Source of the DNA: Dendrobium chrysotoxum
Lineage: Eukaryota; Streptophyta; Magnoliopsida; Asparagales; Orchidaceae
Length of the DNA: 64,000 nt
NCBI GenBank assembly: GCA_019925795.1
Contig: CM034305.1
Location: forward strand, 96,570,433-96,634,432
Reading direction: 5' to 3'
Each line of letters begins with the position of its first letter. Position 1 is the first letter of the stretch. A model generated the notes under the pieces. It was given only the letters and a program-made list of their open reading frames with translations. It did no database searches and was not told the origin of the DNA. Of this stretch, positions 33,536 through 46,509 are shown in pieces. Made by a program: the position numbers and the translations under genes.

Positions 33536-33956
33536 CGGCGGTGTTGAAGAGGGAGGTTGGCCGTGGGCTAGGGAAAAGAAAATAGGGAAAAAGGAAAGAA
33601 GAGAAAAGCACACTATGATACTAACCACGAATCCGGACTCCTCCAAGATTGGTGGGTGATCCAATTTCCCTTCCTAGGGATTTCTCCAAAGCTCTCTCCT
33701 AGAACTCTCCAAAGAACACATGTGCAGGAAATTTTTTTATAATTCATTCATTGCCCTCTCCAAAGGAAGAGGGTGGCTTTAAATAGCCCAAAAACATGAA
33801 GGAAAATAACAACGACAAAATTGCCCCTAGGGCATACATAAGACAAAGCCCTCAAGTGAGGGTAGAAAAGGAAAAGAACAATAATAAATCAAATACATGA
33901 AATAGAGCAAAATAAATAAGCATAATCGTAGCCGTCGATCTCTGATGTCCTCATCA
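31989..33956 (-). repeat. Right LTR (5' LTR by element orientation) of element 1
   Basis: 1,968 bp, nearly identical to the left LTR. The G run has 34 bases (33502-33535) instead of 28. Polyproline and polyglycine ORFs across this run are products of the homopolymer. Confidence 0.95.
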
Positions 33957-34744
33957 GAGGGATGTTGAGGTAATTTGTGGTCGATATTGCAGATGTGTGC
34001 AGATTTGCGATATTGGAGTGTACAACTTAACTTCTACGGCAAGTGAACATCATTAGTACGTGGTTCTTGTGGCAATTATATGACCAAACGGTAGTTACTA
34101 TTCAGTTGAGTAGGAACCTTAAATTTAATTGGGGGCGATTAGGAAATCTAAGATTTACCTGAAAATTAATTTAAACTTAAATTGAGACTGATCTTGTGTG
34201 AACTTTGTCTCCTAACCTAGCTTATATGGATTCTATAAGGAGTCATTTGAGGCATGTAATTCAAAATTTTTGGCTTGAATAAACTCTCTCTTTTCAAGTT
34301 TTCAATCTTATTAAGTGCAAGTTGAATATATAGTTCCTTTGAGTGCTGTACCTGATTTTGTTGGAGGTCATCTACGCTTTTTTTTAATTATTTTTATTAA
34401 GTTGTTCCTTGTTCCATTTTATGATTTCCTCCGCATAATTTAATACTGCTTGTTTAGTGATTTCAATTTTAATCAAAAAATGACAAGTCAAAAAACTTGT
34501 GGAAATCAATTTAATCTGCTCAATTGATTTTATGTGCTTCCAATTTCTTGCTGAAACTCTCTGATTTTTTTTTCATTTCTTTATCAACTGGTCTTCAATT
34601 CTAGGATAACATGTTTCCATTTAAAAAAAATTAAGTTGTTGGATTAATTGAAAACTTATGATCTATTAATCCACAATTCTTCCTTACAAAAAAGCATACT
34701 ACTAATCATATGACTTGCATTAAGAAACCATATACCTGAATCAT

Positions 34745-34775
34745 CTCGCATCAAATTGGTATCACAGCGTTAGGA
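34745..34775 (+). other. Old primer-binding-like site of a decayed LTR element
   Basis: CAAATTGGTATCACAGCGTT resembles the TGGTATCAGAGC primer-binding sites of the other elements here, with one change. No LTR pair or coding remnant could be aligned around it, so this is a weak remnant call. Confidence 0.35.
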
Positions 34776-35809
34776 TATGTTAAAACGTTACTAAGAAATA
34801 GAGCTAATTACCAAAATACTTTAAAAAATCGTGAAAAGAATAAAATTTTAACAACTTTATAAACAAAATTGACTGAGTTGTTAAACAAATAAAATTGTTT
34901 ATATAATCACATTAGCATGGTTAAAGCATGAATCGATACATTGGAAACTAATCAAATTAGTGCACATGAATTAGAAGTAGGTTCCAATCAAAATGAAGAA
35001 CCCATTCATTTAAATGTTAATTCTAAAAGGAAGCAAAGTAAAAAGCTAGAAAAATCAAGGTATAATAATGATATTTATGTAAATTATATATGCCGAAATT
35101 TTTAAATAGATGATATATCTAAAAAAGTCATAATCATAGTTAAAAAATAAAAATACACACGACCTACACCTCAAAATCCATTTCGTTCTGAGGCGCTAGG
35201 AAAAAGATTTAAAACCTATTTTTCCCCATCTTTCAAATTCCACGCCTCAATTGATCAAGATGTGGGTTTAGAATATTAAAGATTCAAGACCCACTAAGGC
35301 GTGGGTTTAGAATTACAGCTGTTGATATGGGCTTTTGAAAATATTTCAATTGGACATTTAATTGAAATTTTACATTATAGGCTTGTGGGTTTCACAAAAT
35401 AATAATAATAATCAAAATATATCCTATAAAACCTTTTTTTCATTAAAACCTAAAAGATACAATCCCCGCTTCTACCACATGTCCTGATCTCACTCATCCC
35501 ATGCAGAGCCACAACTCACGATGGTTCTATCATTTGTTTATTGTTGCTCCTTGCCCTTTCTGATAAACAATCGACGATGAACCTATGGTAACCAATCGAC
35601 GATGACACTTGCGGATAGAAGGAGGTAAGAAGGAGAGACGAAGTATAGCTCGCAAGCTATAGGGATGAGAAGAGAAAGGGGGACATAGCTCGCAAGCTCT
35701 TCCACAGAAAAACCCTCAGGTTTTCTTCCAAAAATTAGCCAAATAACTCTCTTTTCTATTACAAAACACCTAATATTTATAGGAGAAAAAATGGCAGCCA
35801 AACAGCCAC

Positions 35810-36190
35810 AAAATAACTTAATTAAAAAAACGGTAATGGAAGGCCAAGGGGCTGTCCAAAAACAGCACCCAAAAAGCCACACAAGAACCATGAAAACAGC
35901 CACGGGACAGCCAGCCAAATAGGGGAAACCGAAGGGCCAGAACAGAGAACCAGGACAACAGTTGAAAGGCCCCCAAATTTCAGCCAAATACATCCACGTA
36001 CAGCATACCAGGAGGCGGAACTAGCAGGAACCGAAGAGGAAGCACAAGGGAAAGCAGCCAGGGAAGGAATCGAAGAGGCAATACAGAGAACCGGGACAAC
36101 AGCCAGGGAAGAAACCAAAAAGCCAGCACAGGAAACCGGGAAGAAGCAGCCACGGGAAAGCAGCCAGCGGAAGAAACCGAAGGGCCAAGG
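35810..36190. repeat. Degenerate repeat block with GGGA(A/C)AGCAGCCA motifs
   Basis: Repeated pieces such as CCGGGACAACAGCCAGGGAA, GGGAAAGCAGCCAG and GAAGAAACCGAAGGGCCA occur at irregular spacing. It recalls the GGACAGC-rich part of the chromovirus LTRs and may be a remnant of a related LTR. Minus-strand frames are open but low-complexity. Confidence 0.5.
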
Positions 36191-37115
36191 GAAGGAGAAA
36201 GGGCATAGAAAATAATTTTGTGAAGTGAGATGTTTTTTTTAAAAAACTAATTCTATTTACATTTTTATCTTGATTCAATTGTAATAAAGTATATTGAGTT
36301 TAAATTTTGTGTTTAAGAATATTAAAGTTCTAACTTTTTAATATTGATTTCAAGAATTACTTTTTGTAGAAACAATAAAATATGTATTTCAATCATTCAA
36401 CTCTTTTCATCAATATAATAAACAAAGTATGCATTCTGCTCGAGAGCTGTTCATGTTAGCTGCTCAAGTAACCTATTGTCTCCCCTTCTCCTAGTATGCA
36501 CAGGTAAACTAATGATCAAGACCTAACTCCCTTCTCTTGCAGCCCATCATCTAATCTCAACTTCACCTAGTGTGCTTACTCGTAATGGCTTCCCCTAATT
36601 TCGGCTAGGTTAAGTAATTAGAGATTGTAATGAAAAACAATTGTACAAAAAAAGAGCTTCCCAAAACGTCTGATATATATGCTTCAACCGTGACATTTTT
36701 GCCTCATGCCATAACATTGCCATCAAATTCAACCTTGATTTTAATAGTAGGGCTACTTAGGCTCCTATTTAACAAGTCAAGGGAATAAATTAAAAATTTT
36801 ATGTAATCTGCAAATAGACTGGCCCCACCAAATAGTACATTTAATTATCAACTGCATCAACAAAAATACAATCCAAGAAAAATGTAGCAGGATAATTATT
36901 AAATTTAAGATGCACGAAATGAATAGGCATGTATATGAGGGACCAAAAGATAATTATTCGCTGTAGAAACTATGAAGGCTGAAACAAAAAAAAATGGAAA
37001 GGTATATATATATATATATATACGTATATCACCAAAAAACTAGAAAAATTGCAGCAAGAAAAGTACTTCCTTGAATTAACAAGCACAAATAAAAATAAAT
37101 AAATAAAGCACAAAC

Positions 37116-38119
37116 CTTTGTATGTGGCCATAGATGATCCGGAGAAACATGCATTGTGCAGCCCTCCTTGCCAGCCTCCCATTCAACAACAAAGTGTGCC
37201 ATAAAAGGCACTGAGCCGTAGCTAAACCATAAACTCATAAGACCAACAGCCTCAATCTTGAAAGTTCTTCTCATCTGTTCGGTTAACTTGTCAACAGGCT
37301 CATTAGCAGTTTTTTGTATTTGCAAATTATTGTCAGAGCTTGCATTTAAATCATCTAATTTATCATCTGCCCTGGCACCAATTAGCCTCCTCATCCCACG
37401 AGCAAATAACCGTGCATTAGATAGCCTTCTTAAATCTGAAACAAGCCTCTCAATGCTATCAGCTTCAACTGTTTTATAACACAAAACCACTCCTTCAGGA
37501 TCATAATGGATATGTGAATCAACATCAGATGCATTAGCAATACGAACACCAGGGTACCATGGTGTACTATTATTTCCCTTACAAAGTTCCCATAATTCCT
37601 GAAAATGCTGGTCTTTTATTTTAACATCCCAATACATGCTTCCAGGTTTGCCTAGACGTAAACAAATATGCTGCCACGAGCCATCCTGAGCAAATGGAAG
37701 TCGGAACCACAAGTTTAAAGATGAAGCTCGCAGACCAACTTCTTCAACATATGGAATGTCAAGAGCTTCCATCTGACTTGTTAGTCTAGCGTGCTTGATA
37801 CAAAGTGAACAATGTCTAACTACATGGAGGAGGACAGACACATATATGTTTGAAGGAGCATTACCATGGATAGCTTCAGCAAGAAGACTCCCATACATGT
37901 GCTCACCAGATCTGCATGATGGGAAAGCTGAAAGTCCCGATGAATCAGTACATTCTAAGGTTCTCATTCTCTTCCGTGGCCGATCATCCTGCTCTAGCTC
38001 TTTGAATGATGGTATCATGGTTAAAATCTCAGGAAGAGACCTTTTATGAGGCGTACTCTCCGGTTTAGAAATAGCCCTGATCCCTAAGGCATGGGATGTT
38101 CCAGATTCTGAAGTTTGAC
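37116..38119 (-). CDS. MED14: MED14, exon upstream of the 11-kb intron
   Basis: Begins after a TTTACCACAG acceptor, completing a Cys codon, and reads QTSESGTSHALGIRAISKPE. It continues through KRMRTLECTD, LHVVRHCSLCIKHARLTSQM, EEVGLRASSLNLWFRLPFAQ, GSWQHICLRLGKPGSMYWDV and GCTMHVSPDHLWPHTK. It ends in phase 0 at a GT donor (37115). Plant MED14 proteins have HTK directly followed by FLEDFING, which is exactly the join made with 25904, so the intervening 11.2 kb is one intron. Confidence 0.94.
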
Positions 38120-38206
38120 CTGTGGTAAAAAAACTCAACAAGTTATGAAGGAAAAGATAGTAAATCAAGACTACCCTTAATAATATAGCCAAAGTTATGC
38201 GCTTAC

Positions 38207-39209
38207 AAGAGGGGGCAGCAGTCAATGAACTTGATCCAGTACTTCCCAAATGTCCTACTAAATGGCTATAAGAAGAACCTTTGGAACCATTTATTCTGCT
38301 AACAGGTACTGAGACCCGAGAAACAGTTGTCCGGGGCAACTGTCCTGCTCTATTCACAACTAATGCAGAACCAGAAGAACTGTTTATCAATTTGGCCTGA
38401 TCCTCATCCAAAGCAGTGAACTGACCAAGTTCAGTAGAATACAGAGACTTGAGAGAGCTCAAATCCTGTTCAGATTTTGAAGATGAAAGTTTCTGAAAAG
38501 GAGGGTTTCTCATTGAGCTTGTGAAGATAGCAGAATTGTTACTGTTAAGTTGACCCTTAGCATTACCAGATAGATAAAATGAGCCATTCAAACCAGTAGA
38601 AACTTTATTGAAGGTATTTATTTGAGAATTTTGGATTCCACCGTCCAACTTAGGGGTGCCAACACCAACCATTGTTCCTTGACCATTAGTAGAAAGAGAA
38701 TTCAAGTGTGAAAAGGATGGCACACCAAATGAAGAGGAAAAACTTTGATTGGCAAGATGGTTTCCTAATACATCTTTCTCAGATTCAAACACTTCATCCA
38801 CAATAGATGAAAAACTTGATTGAGAACAGTCAGGAAGCTGTAATGCATGCTCCAACCCTAACTCTGGAAGAGCATTTTTAGAAAGTTGATTCAAAGTTGC
38901 TAAGTTTGGCAGGGTGCTTATCTTCTCCCAGTTTAGAAGGCTCAAATTCAAATCATCATCAACCATCTGCATCTGACCAATGTCAATTTTATTAAACCGA
39001 ATAACATGATTGATGTTACTGACTGACTGTGACTTTACACCCGTATCAGGTTGAGTTTCTAGTAAATTAAAAAGAGGTCTAAAATCCTTATCAAGCTGCA
39101 TCAACAAAAAATATGAGTTTCCAGATTGTGGAAACCCCATCAATAATAAATCTGAACCATGCAAAATAGATTTTGGAATCTTCAGAGTAGCCAGGCAGTT
39201 TTCATAAAC
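38207..39209 (-). CDS. MED14: MED14, first exon visible in this window
   Basis: Starts after a TTTGCAG acceptor with VYENCLATLKIPKSILHGSD and continues LLLMGFPQSGNSYFLLMQLD, KDFRPLFNLLETQ and IDIGQMQMVDDDLNLSLLNW. A long Ser-rich variable segment follows. Donor GTAAGC at 38206 splits a Cys codon; the intron to 38119 is only 87 bp. Phases sum exactly over the four exons (1,293 codons with stop). Arabidopsis MED14 has about 1,700 residues, so roughly 400-500 N-terminal residues are missing. I found no exon for them between 39,210 and 64,000; very short exons could be overlooked. Confidence 0.93.
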
Positions 39210-39470
39210 CTGCAAAAGTTATTTCAAACAGTTTACAAAAGTTTCCTTTTATGTCAAAAAAACAAGATCATTTTTTGTTAAGAATGGAAATAATGTAAAA
39301 TTTTTGAACAGTTTTAACAGCATTTACAAAATAAATAACTAGCAGAAGTAAAAGTACAGAACATGAAATAAAAGTATTTTCTTTGTTCCACAACTGAGAA
39401 GATCAAACAGACTTGAAAAGATAAAGATAAATAAAGTATAAAAACACAAAGCTCTGAGTTATTGACAAAA
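39210..39470. other. Start of the upstream MED14 intron
   Basis: AT-rich intron DNA before the copia relic. No gene or delimited element is seen. Confidence 0.5.
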
Positions 39471-41830
39471 TTACGCTCACATACAGTAGAGGTTAAGAGC
39501 AGTAGCTTTATTAATATTCATTCGATAGATATTTACATACAAATTATGCCAATAGCAATTAGGAAATTATATATTCTTAAGAAAAGAAATAATTACATTG
39601 AAAGGCCGCCAACCCACATGATAAAACACATATACATACATTCAATCCTAGCACCAAACACCCCACAAAGTTACCAATCCATGGGAGCAGGCATTTCTTT
39701 CTTGTTTCGGCCACATGTCAGAATACAATAATGGACTGAATTGACAATCAATTCCTTCATTATGCTTGATTTGATTCTGCTAATTCCTTTCTCGTTTCTG
39801 CCAAGTCATCAATCCGAGGTATTTTGTATTCTCAACACTCCCCTTCAAATTGAATTGTAGAGGTCTACCATATCAAGTTTGCAAAGAATATTTTTGAATG
39901 CAGGATTACAAAAACCATTGGCGACTATGTCAGCGAGATGACTTGTAGGAACATATGAATTACAAATTAACCCACTTTTCATTCATTTTTATGAAATGCC
40001 TATCCACTTTCACATATTTGGATCAAATTTCATAGGCAATGCTGATGACATATTTATTGTCACCATATATTCTCATACGTCTTTCCCATTTAATTTTCAA
40101 ATCCTCTAGTATAAATTTAGCTAATCTCGAGACAACAACAAGTAGTTTTTTGCTTTGAATTTAGATTTAATGCTTGAACTTGAGATAATAGGTAGTTTCT
40201 TACTTTTTCATGTTACAAGTTTTCCTCCTAGAAGAAGTGCAATATCCTAAAACGAATCTCCTATCTACTAATGATCCTACATACTCAACATTAGCATAAT
40301 CTTCAATTTGCGAAGTTTCGTATCTTTTTTTTTTATAGAATCTATTTTCCAGGATTTGATTGTAAATACCTAAGAACTTTGTAAATAACCTAAAGGTGAG
40401 ATTCCTTTAATTTACGCATAAATTGACTTATGAGACTCGGTACAAAGTTGATGTCAATATAGATTAGTTTTCCATCTAATTTTTGATATTTATAACGTCA
40501 ACTTCCATTCTCTCTTCATCTGTGTCATGTATCTAACCTAATTCAATTAGAGTTTCACATGACTAGCAATCAATCATTTTTGTTTCCCTCAAAAGAGCCA
40601 TAACTTATATTTGTTGAGAGATAAAAAAAATATTTCTAATTGAGCAACTTTTATACCCATAAAGTATTTGAGTTTGCCAAGTTATTTGATTTTAAATTCT
40701 GTAACAAGTTTTCTCCCGAGTAATTCATTTCCTTCATTGTAATCACTTGTAATAATTAAATCATTAACATACACAATGAGAATTACATTTTCTTCATAAG
40801 TAGAATATTTTATGAAGCCTGTATAAACTTTTTGCCTTTATTTTTATCACATTCCATATATGGCTATTGTAAATTTGTCAAATTATGCTCATGGGGATTT
40901 TTTTAAATCATATAATGCCTTTTTCAATCTACAAACCTCATTTCTGTGAAAGAACTATTGAATCTTGATGGAGGATTTGCATAACTTCTTCTTCAACAAC
41001 CTTATATAAGAATGCATTTTTCAAATCATATTATTGTATGAATCATCCAAGGTTAGAAGCCAAAGATATTAGGATGCAAACTGTCTTCATTTTAGAAGCA
41101 AAAACAAAGGCTTTTTGGTATTTTACTCCATAGGATTGAGTATATCCTTTTTCTACAAACCTAGCTTTCTACAGTTTTATGGTTCCACTTGCTTTCTATT
41201 TTAATGAGAAAAATCATTTGCATCATACAAGTTTTTTTTCTTTTTTGGTAGCTCAATGATCTCCCACATGCGCTTCTCTTTTTCCAGGGCACTCTTCTCT
41301 TCTCTTCTGGCATACTTTAAATTCTTATTTCCTAATGCCTCAAATAGGATTTGTGAAATTTCACCAGTGCTGGAGCTAAGATTAGTAAGGAAGGCTTTAT
41401 GTATAGAAAAGTTTTTTGAATGGCTTGTGGAGAATGTGTGGTGATGGCTTTAGCATTATTATGTGAATTACCTGACAACGATCATGAGCTTTGAACTTCC
41501 TAGACTTTGAATAGGCTTTGTCCTCCTTGTATAGACCTGAAGTGATGTAGTGATAAGATTAATGTATTTTTCTTATGTTTGAGAAGTCAGAATATCAAGA
41601 GAGAAGATGCCAAATAAATCAAACTTTTCTTCCATTTGATTGTTTTTCCCTTGAATACAAGTTTGAGTATAATACTTCATTTTTTATCAAAAGTAAACAT
41701 CTTTTGAAGTGAAGAATTTTTTTGTGGTTGAATGATAATATTTATGCCCTTTTGGAATTGATGAATATCCTAAAAAGATAAACTTAAGTGCTCTAGGATC
41801 AATCTTATCCTGTTGTTATTTGTGGATGTG
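39470..41830 (-). mobile_element. Ty1/copia retrotransposon relic
   Basis: On the minus strand, broken translation shows copia landmarks in order: integrase end (DPRALKFIFLGYSSIPKGHK near 41,750), reverse transcriptase (YDLKNAFLYKVVEEEV near 41,020) and RNase H (YANVEYVGSLVDRRFVLGYC near 40,250). A polypurine tract AAGGGGAG (39838-39845) follows, then an LTR start TGTTGAGAATAC at 39837 that runs leftwards. Many stops and indels are present. The left boundary at about 39,470 is a guess and no partner LTR was found on the right, so the element is truncated or overwritten by the gypsy relic. Confidence 0.75.
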
Positions 41831-42869
41831 AACGTATGACATACAATCTTTGAAAATAAATCAAAGAGTGGCTTTGTCACAATATATTTCATTCACGGTG
41901 CGCTATAAAATGAAAATTTTGAAACTTCATCATGGATTTAGTGATGAAAATGTTGTGTCAACTATGATGGGGAAAAATCAAACTTCCTTACACAATATCG
42001 CCCAAAAGCTTCACCAACTATCTTGGTTGCACAAAGAAAATAAAATTAAAGTTTGAAATGATTTTTAATCCAATTTTTTACTGGTAAGAAATTATGGGAG
42101 GTTTGCTGCGACGTCATTCATATGGATGTCTGTCATTTACATTTGGTTCAACATGACATAATGATAGACACACCATTTATGACGATCCCAAAAATACCTA
42201 TTAGAGCATGAGGGTGAGAAGGTGGTATTGATTCCTTCAAAATTCCCAAAAGATATTGAAGTTTATTCAATAGTCTCCAAGTCTAATGTTCATAAGAGCT
42301 ATAAAAGACTCCCCATTCACATATGCTCTCATAATGTTCGAAGAAAATTAAGGAGCATGTGCCAAAAAAAGGTTTAACTTTTGTTACAAAAATAATAAGG
42401 TGTATTTCCTACCGAATTACCAACAAACTTAGCAGGGATGTACAACATATGTTAGATGTAATTCCTAGTTGTCAATCCATATTGGCTCGCCTATCGAATG
42501 CGTCCCAAAGAATATAAAGAACGACAACACCAAGCGGGAGAGCTCCTTGCCCAAGGCTTGATTCAAAAGAGTGTTAGCCCTTATGCAGTAGTAGCTTTAC
42601 TAGTTCCAAAGAAAGATGACACATGGTGAATGTGCATCGATAGTTGAGCAAAAAATATGATTTAATAAAATACCGATTCCAAATTCCTCAATAAAAGATC
42701 TATTTGACCAACTACATGAAGAGTTTCTTTTCCTCCAATATTGACTTACATAATGGGTACCACCAGAAATGTACAAAACCAGTACATAAATAATGGAAGG
42801 CAAAATTCAAAACACGAGCTAGATTGTATGAAAGGAAGTTGATGTCATTTAGCCTTTCCAGTGCTCACA
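41830..42869 (+). mobile_element. Old Ty3/gypsy relic, left segment (protease to RT start)
   Basis: Plus-strand translation with stops and shifts shows the end of gypsy protease (CCDVIHMDVCHLHL near 42,110) and the linker (VFPTELPTNLAGM near 42,405). The RT start follows: YRMRPKEYKERQHQAGELLA, then QGLIQKSVSPYAVVALLVPK KDDTW around 42,490-42,630. It ends abruptly at the target site ATACC (42870-42874) of the chromovirus inserted at 42875. Confidence 0.8.
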
Positions 42870-42874
42870 ATACC

Positions 42875-44737
42875 TGATGCAGGACTAGGATGCTTTTAAA
42901 TGAAAATTAGGAATTGCACGATTTTTTTAAAAGAGCATGAAATGACTAAATTACTAGCAATATGAACGAAGAAATAAAACAAGGGAGAGATGCTTGCGTT
43001 TAGGCCAAACCACATATAAAATACTTGAACAAACAAATAGATTAGAAAATTAAAGCAAAGCTAATATGGGAGATGTTCATTCATAATCCCGCAATTAACA
43101 ATAAGACAAGAAAACATGAAGGTTCACTCAAATAACCCTACGTTTACTAAGCTCTTTAGCAAATTAAGCGGCTTTGATCTTCTACGACTTTATCACCACC
43201 TACAAGGTTAGGAGGAAGAAGAAGTAATTGACGAAAGAGGAAGGTTCACCTTAATCGAAAAGGAATCGTCGCCGGATAGTAGCCACTCGAATGCCGATGG
43301 CATGGGTGAGGAATCGGCAAAGTTGAGTGATGTAGCTCTTGAGTGTGGGAGTGTCCGGAGGGGAGGCGGTCGTGGTTCGGCCGACGATGATCCACTGTCC
43401 TTTTGTTCGTTGATCGTCAATGGTATCCACCAAAGTGATGTGGATTCGTTCGAAGTATTCCTCGACGGTGTTGTCAAAATCAAATCCGACGTCGAAGAAT
43501 GGGGAACGGAGGATGTCGATGTTGTCGTGTTCGTCAAGTACCAAACCGTAGTCCCATTCGGGGACTTTCATTCATGTTGGTGGAGAAAAGAGAAGTTGAC
43601 GACGGAAATACCTTGCTGTCCTTGAAGTTTTCTCCTCAAAAGATTGAAGATTTCTTGGAGAATCTAGTGGGAAAGGGGTTGTGGAAGGGGCCGGCCAAGG
43701 TAGAGATGGTGGGGGGAAAGTTGGTTCAGATTTTGGAGAGGTAGGGTTAGGGTTTTGTGTCCAAAATCTGAAACTATTTTCAGATTTTGAATTAGGAGGG
43801 AGGTAGGTAAGGAAACTAGGTTTTATTTCCAAAAGATAGGAATTAATGTGAGGGAGAGGAATTGGAGAGAGAGAGGGGGCGGGTAGAGGGGATGGGGCCG
43901 GCGGCATCAAGGAGAAGGGAGAGGGATTTGGGGATTGATTGGGGTTTCCAAACTTAGGCTTAAGCAATAGGAAAGAATTAATTTAGATCCTTTTAATTGA
44001 AATTTCAAATAAGATTTAAATTAAGTACCTTTCCTAAAATAGATTAACTAAATAACGAAGGTATTGAATTTGAATTCAAATTGAATTCAAATTTAATTGA
44101 CCTTCCAAAATTAAGTCATGGTAAATTAGGAAACCAATTTAAAAAGGGAAAGAGGGGAAGTGGGCCGGCGGCTTGGTGAGGGTGGAGGGGTGTGGGCGGC
44201 CGGTGGTGGGGTGGGTTTGGGCCGTGGGTAGGGTGGAGGGAAGTTGGCCGTGAGGTGGCCGGTGGGTGGGGAGGGGCTGCCGTAGGGGTGGTGGAAGGAA
44301 GAGGGAGGGGAGGGGGCCGTCGGGTAGGGGAAGAAAGAAAGGGAGAAAGGGATTTGGGAAGGAAGAAGTAAGAGGCCACGAACCCGGACTCTTCCTAGGT
44401 TGGTGGGTGATTCGCTCTCCCTTTCCTAGGGATTTCTCTCCATTACTCTCAAGCGCACACAAGAACACAATATGCAGGAATTTTACTAATGATCATTCCT
44501 TTTCTTCAAACGGTACAATAGTGGCCTATAAATAGCCTCAACAAGAGAAATAAATAGAAAAGACTCAAATGCCCACATTGGGCTTACAAACACTCCGCCC
44601 TTAAGTAAGGGTAAAACAGTCAATAAAATAAAAAGAAATAAATAACATAATAAACTCAGAAATACAAAGACTCGATCGTGGCCGTAGATCGACGGCCACG
44701 TCTACGATAAACTTTCCAAGTGTGGATGTCCTCATCA
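42875..44737 (-). repeat. Left LTR (3' LTR by orientation) of element 2
   Basis: 1,863 bp. Has the single-copy version of the segment that is duplicated in the right LTR (around 43429-43635). GC-rich GGCCGGCGG blocks resemble those in the LTRs of element 1. Confidence 0.93.
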
Positions 44738-46485
44738 TTCTCCCGGGGTGGAAGAAAGCTCGACTCCGTCGAGTAAGTATCTCTGGTGCTGTCATAGAAC
44801 TCCAATGCATATGGATCCAGCTGCTGCAACTCATCACGATCCAACCAAGTATCCTCCGACTCGGGTTTACCTTTCCACCTAATCAAATACCTTCGTCGTC
44901 CACCTTCCTTTGTATAGATGATTTCATCGCTCAAGATCGTGTCCACTTTATCTGCTATGGGTGATTTAGGAATATCTGGGAGTGGAGGTAGGTTAGGCAT
45001 CTCACAAGGTGGGGTCACACAAGGCTGTTGTATAAGTGGGTTCGGAGGATTAAAATCTGGACCTTCATATGCCACTAGATATTCTATGTTAAAAGAGGGA
45101 TTGATGTTGAACTCCGTAGGAAGATCTACTACATAAGCATTATCATTGATTTTCTTAAGTATTTTGAATGGACCAGCACTTTTGGCATGCAGTTTCTTAA
45201 CCGTTCCTTGTGGGAACCGTTCCGGACGAATCTGCACCATCACGGAATCACCAACCTCAAAAGTTTTAAATTTTCGTTTCAAATCAGCACGTAATTTATA
45301 ATCAGTATTGCTCTTTTCAATTTGTCGTGCAATTTCCTTATGAAGTTCATGCAGATGTGACGCAAATGATGATGCAGACTCAGAGATCCTATACCTAGAA
45401 CACATAGGAATGAGATCTAACGGTTGCCTAGGTTTATACCCGTACACAATCTCAGAAGGACTTAAGCCTGTGGTTCGGTTAATAGAATTGTTATAAGCAA
45501 ACTCAGCAGTGGGTAAAATGGAATCCCAATCCTTAACATGCTCGCCAACCAGAGACCTTAAAAGATTACCTACACTCCTATTAACTACCTTGGTCTGACC
45601 ATCGGTTTGGGGATGAAAGGCAGTAGAGAATTGCAATTTAGTGCCTAATTTCATCTAAAGGGTTTTCCAAAAATAGCTAGTGAACTTAACGTCCCTATCA
45701 GACACAATGGTCTTGGGTAGGCCATGAAGACAGACAACCTCATTGAAGTAAAGTTTGGCAATATGGGAGGCGTCGGAAGTTTTGAAGCAGGGTATAAAAT
45801 GAGCCATCTTGGAAAACCTATCAACTACGACACAAATGGCATCATTTTTACGAAGAGTCTTAGGCAGGCCTAAAATAAAATCCATGCTAACGTCCTGCTA
45901 GGGACAACTAGGGACAGGCAACGGAGTGTAAAGACCAGTATTCTGCTTCCGCTGTTTGGCTAGCTGACACGTGTGACATCGGCTAACCAACCGACTGACA
46001 TCTCTCTTTAGGCTGGGCCAAAAGAAACGATACTCCACGGATTCTATAGTTTTATCCCGTCCGAAGTGCCCGGCGAGGCCTCCGGCGTGGAGTTTCCAGA
46101 CTAGAAAATCCCTTAAGGAGGTACTTGGGATACAAAGCTTTTGGGCTTTGAAAAGATAACCATCCTCCAGGAGAAAATCGTTCACAAGGCGTGTGCTGCC
46201 TGTGGACAAGAGAGAGTAGGTTTCTTTGAAGTCAGGGCAGCCCAAATAGTCCCTTTTCATTTGGTCAAAACCCACGACTTCAGCCCTCAACTCGATAGTA
46301 GTCATCATACGACGGCTGAGGGCATCGGCAGCTTTATTCTCAACTCCCGCCTTATGTCTAAGGGTATACGTGTACTCTTGAAGGAATTCTACCCATCGAC
46401 CGTGGCGAGCATTCAGCTTCTTTTGGGAGTTAATGTATCGAAGAGCTTCGTGATCCGAAAAGATGACGAACTCTTGCGGGAGCAA
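44656..46485 (-). pseudogene. RNase H end, integrase and chromodomain of element 2
   Basis: One frame with two stops (45898-45900 and 45655-45657) and no indel. It starts with the RNase H tail (FSDHEALRYINSQKKLNARH). The integrase zinc finger follows (LAGHFGRDKT ... CHTCQLAKQRK). The core has its first Asp in SMDFILGLP and its second in VSDRDVKF; the expected third acidic residue is Lys in HPQTDGQTKVVNRS. Then come the GPF-like tail (SAGPFKILKKINDNAYVVDL) and the chromodomain (RRRYLIRWKGKPESEDTWLD). Both stops sit where relatives have Trp. The ORF runs past the polypurine tract into the LTR. Confidence 0.9.
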
Positions 46486-46509
46486 GTAGTGTCGCCAATA
46501 ACGGAGGGA

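Larger units (their letters stand above)
26891..33956 (-). mobile_element. Ty3/gypsy chromovirus with internal pol deletion (element 1)
   Basis: 7,066 bp between target duplications GAGGG (26886-26890 and 33957-33961). LTRs are 26891-28852 and 31989-33956, both TGATG...CATCA. The element reads on the minus strand. The primer-binding site, complementary to initiator-Met tRNA, is at 31971-31986 and the polypurine tract at about 28853-28868. The single ORF 31501-28850 lacks reverse transcriptase, RNase H and the integrase core. By eye the two LTRs differ at only about 11 positions plus the length of a G run, so the insertion is recent. It is in the same orientation as MED14. Confidence 0.95.
25905..37115 (-). 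other. MED14 11.2-kb intron carrying a chromovirus
   Basis: Intron with donor GTTTGTG at 37115 and acceptor ATGCAG at 25905. Of it, 7,066 bp is the retrotransposon 26891-33956. The flanks 25905-26885 and 33962-37115 are mostly AT-rich. The right flank also holds an old primer-binding-like site (34755-34770) and a degenerate repeat block (about 35810-36190). Confidence 0.85.

Noticed and set aside
43302..43625. ORFs in the element-2 LTRs (also 50229-50552, 50574-50759, 44116-44468, 51303-51704)
   Set aside because: They lie entirely in LTRs, on either strand, and are altered by the LTR duplication; no known domain.
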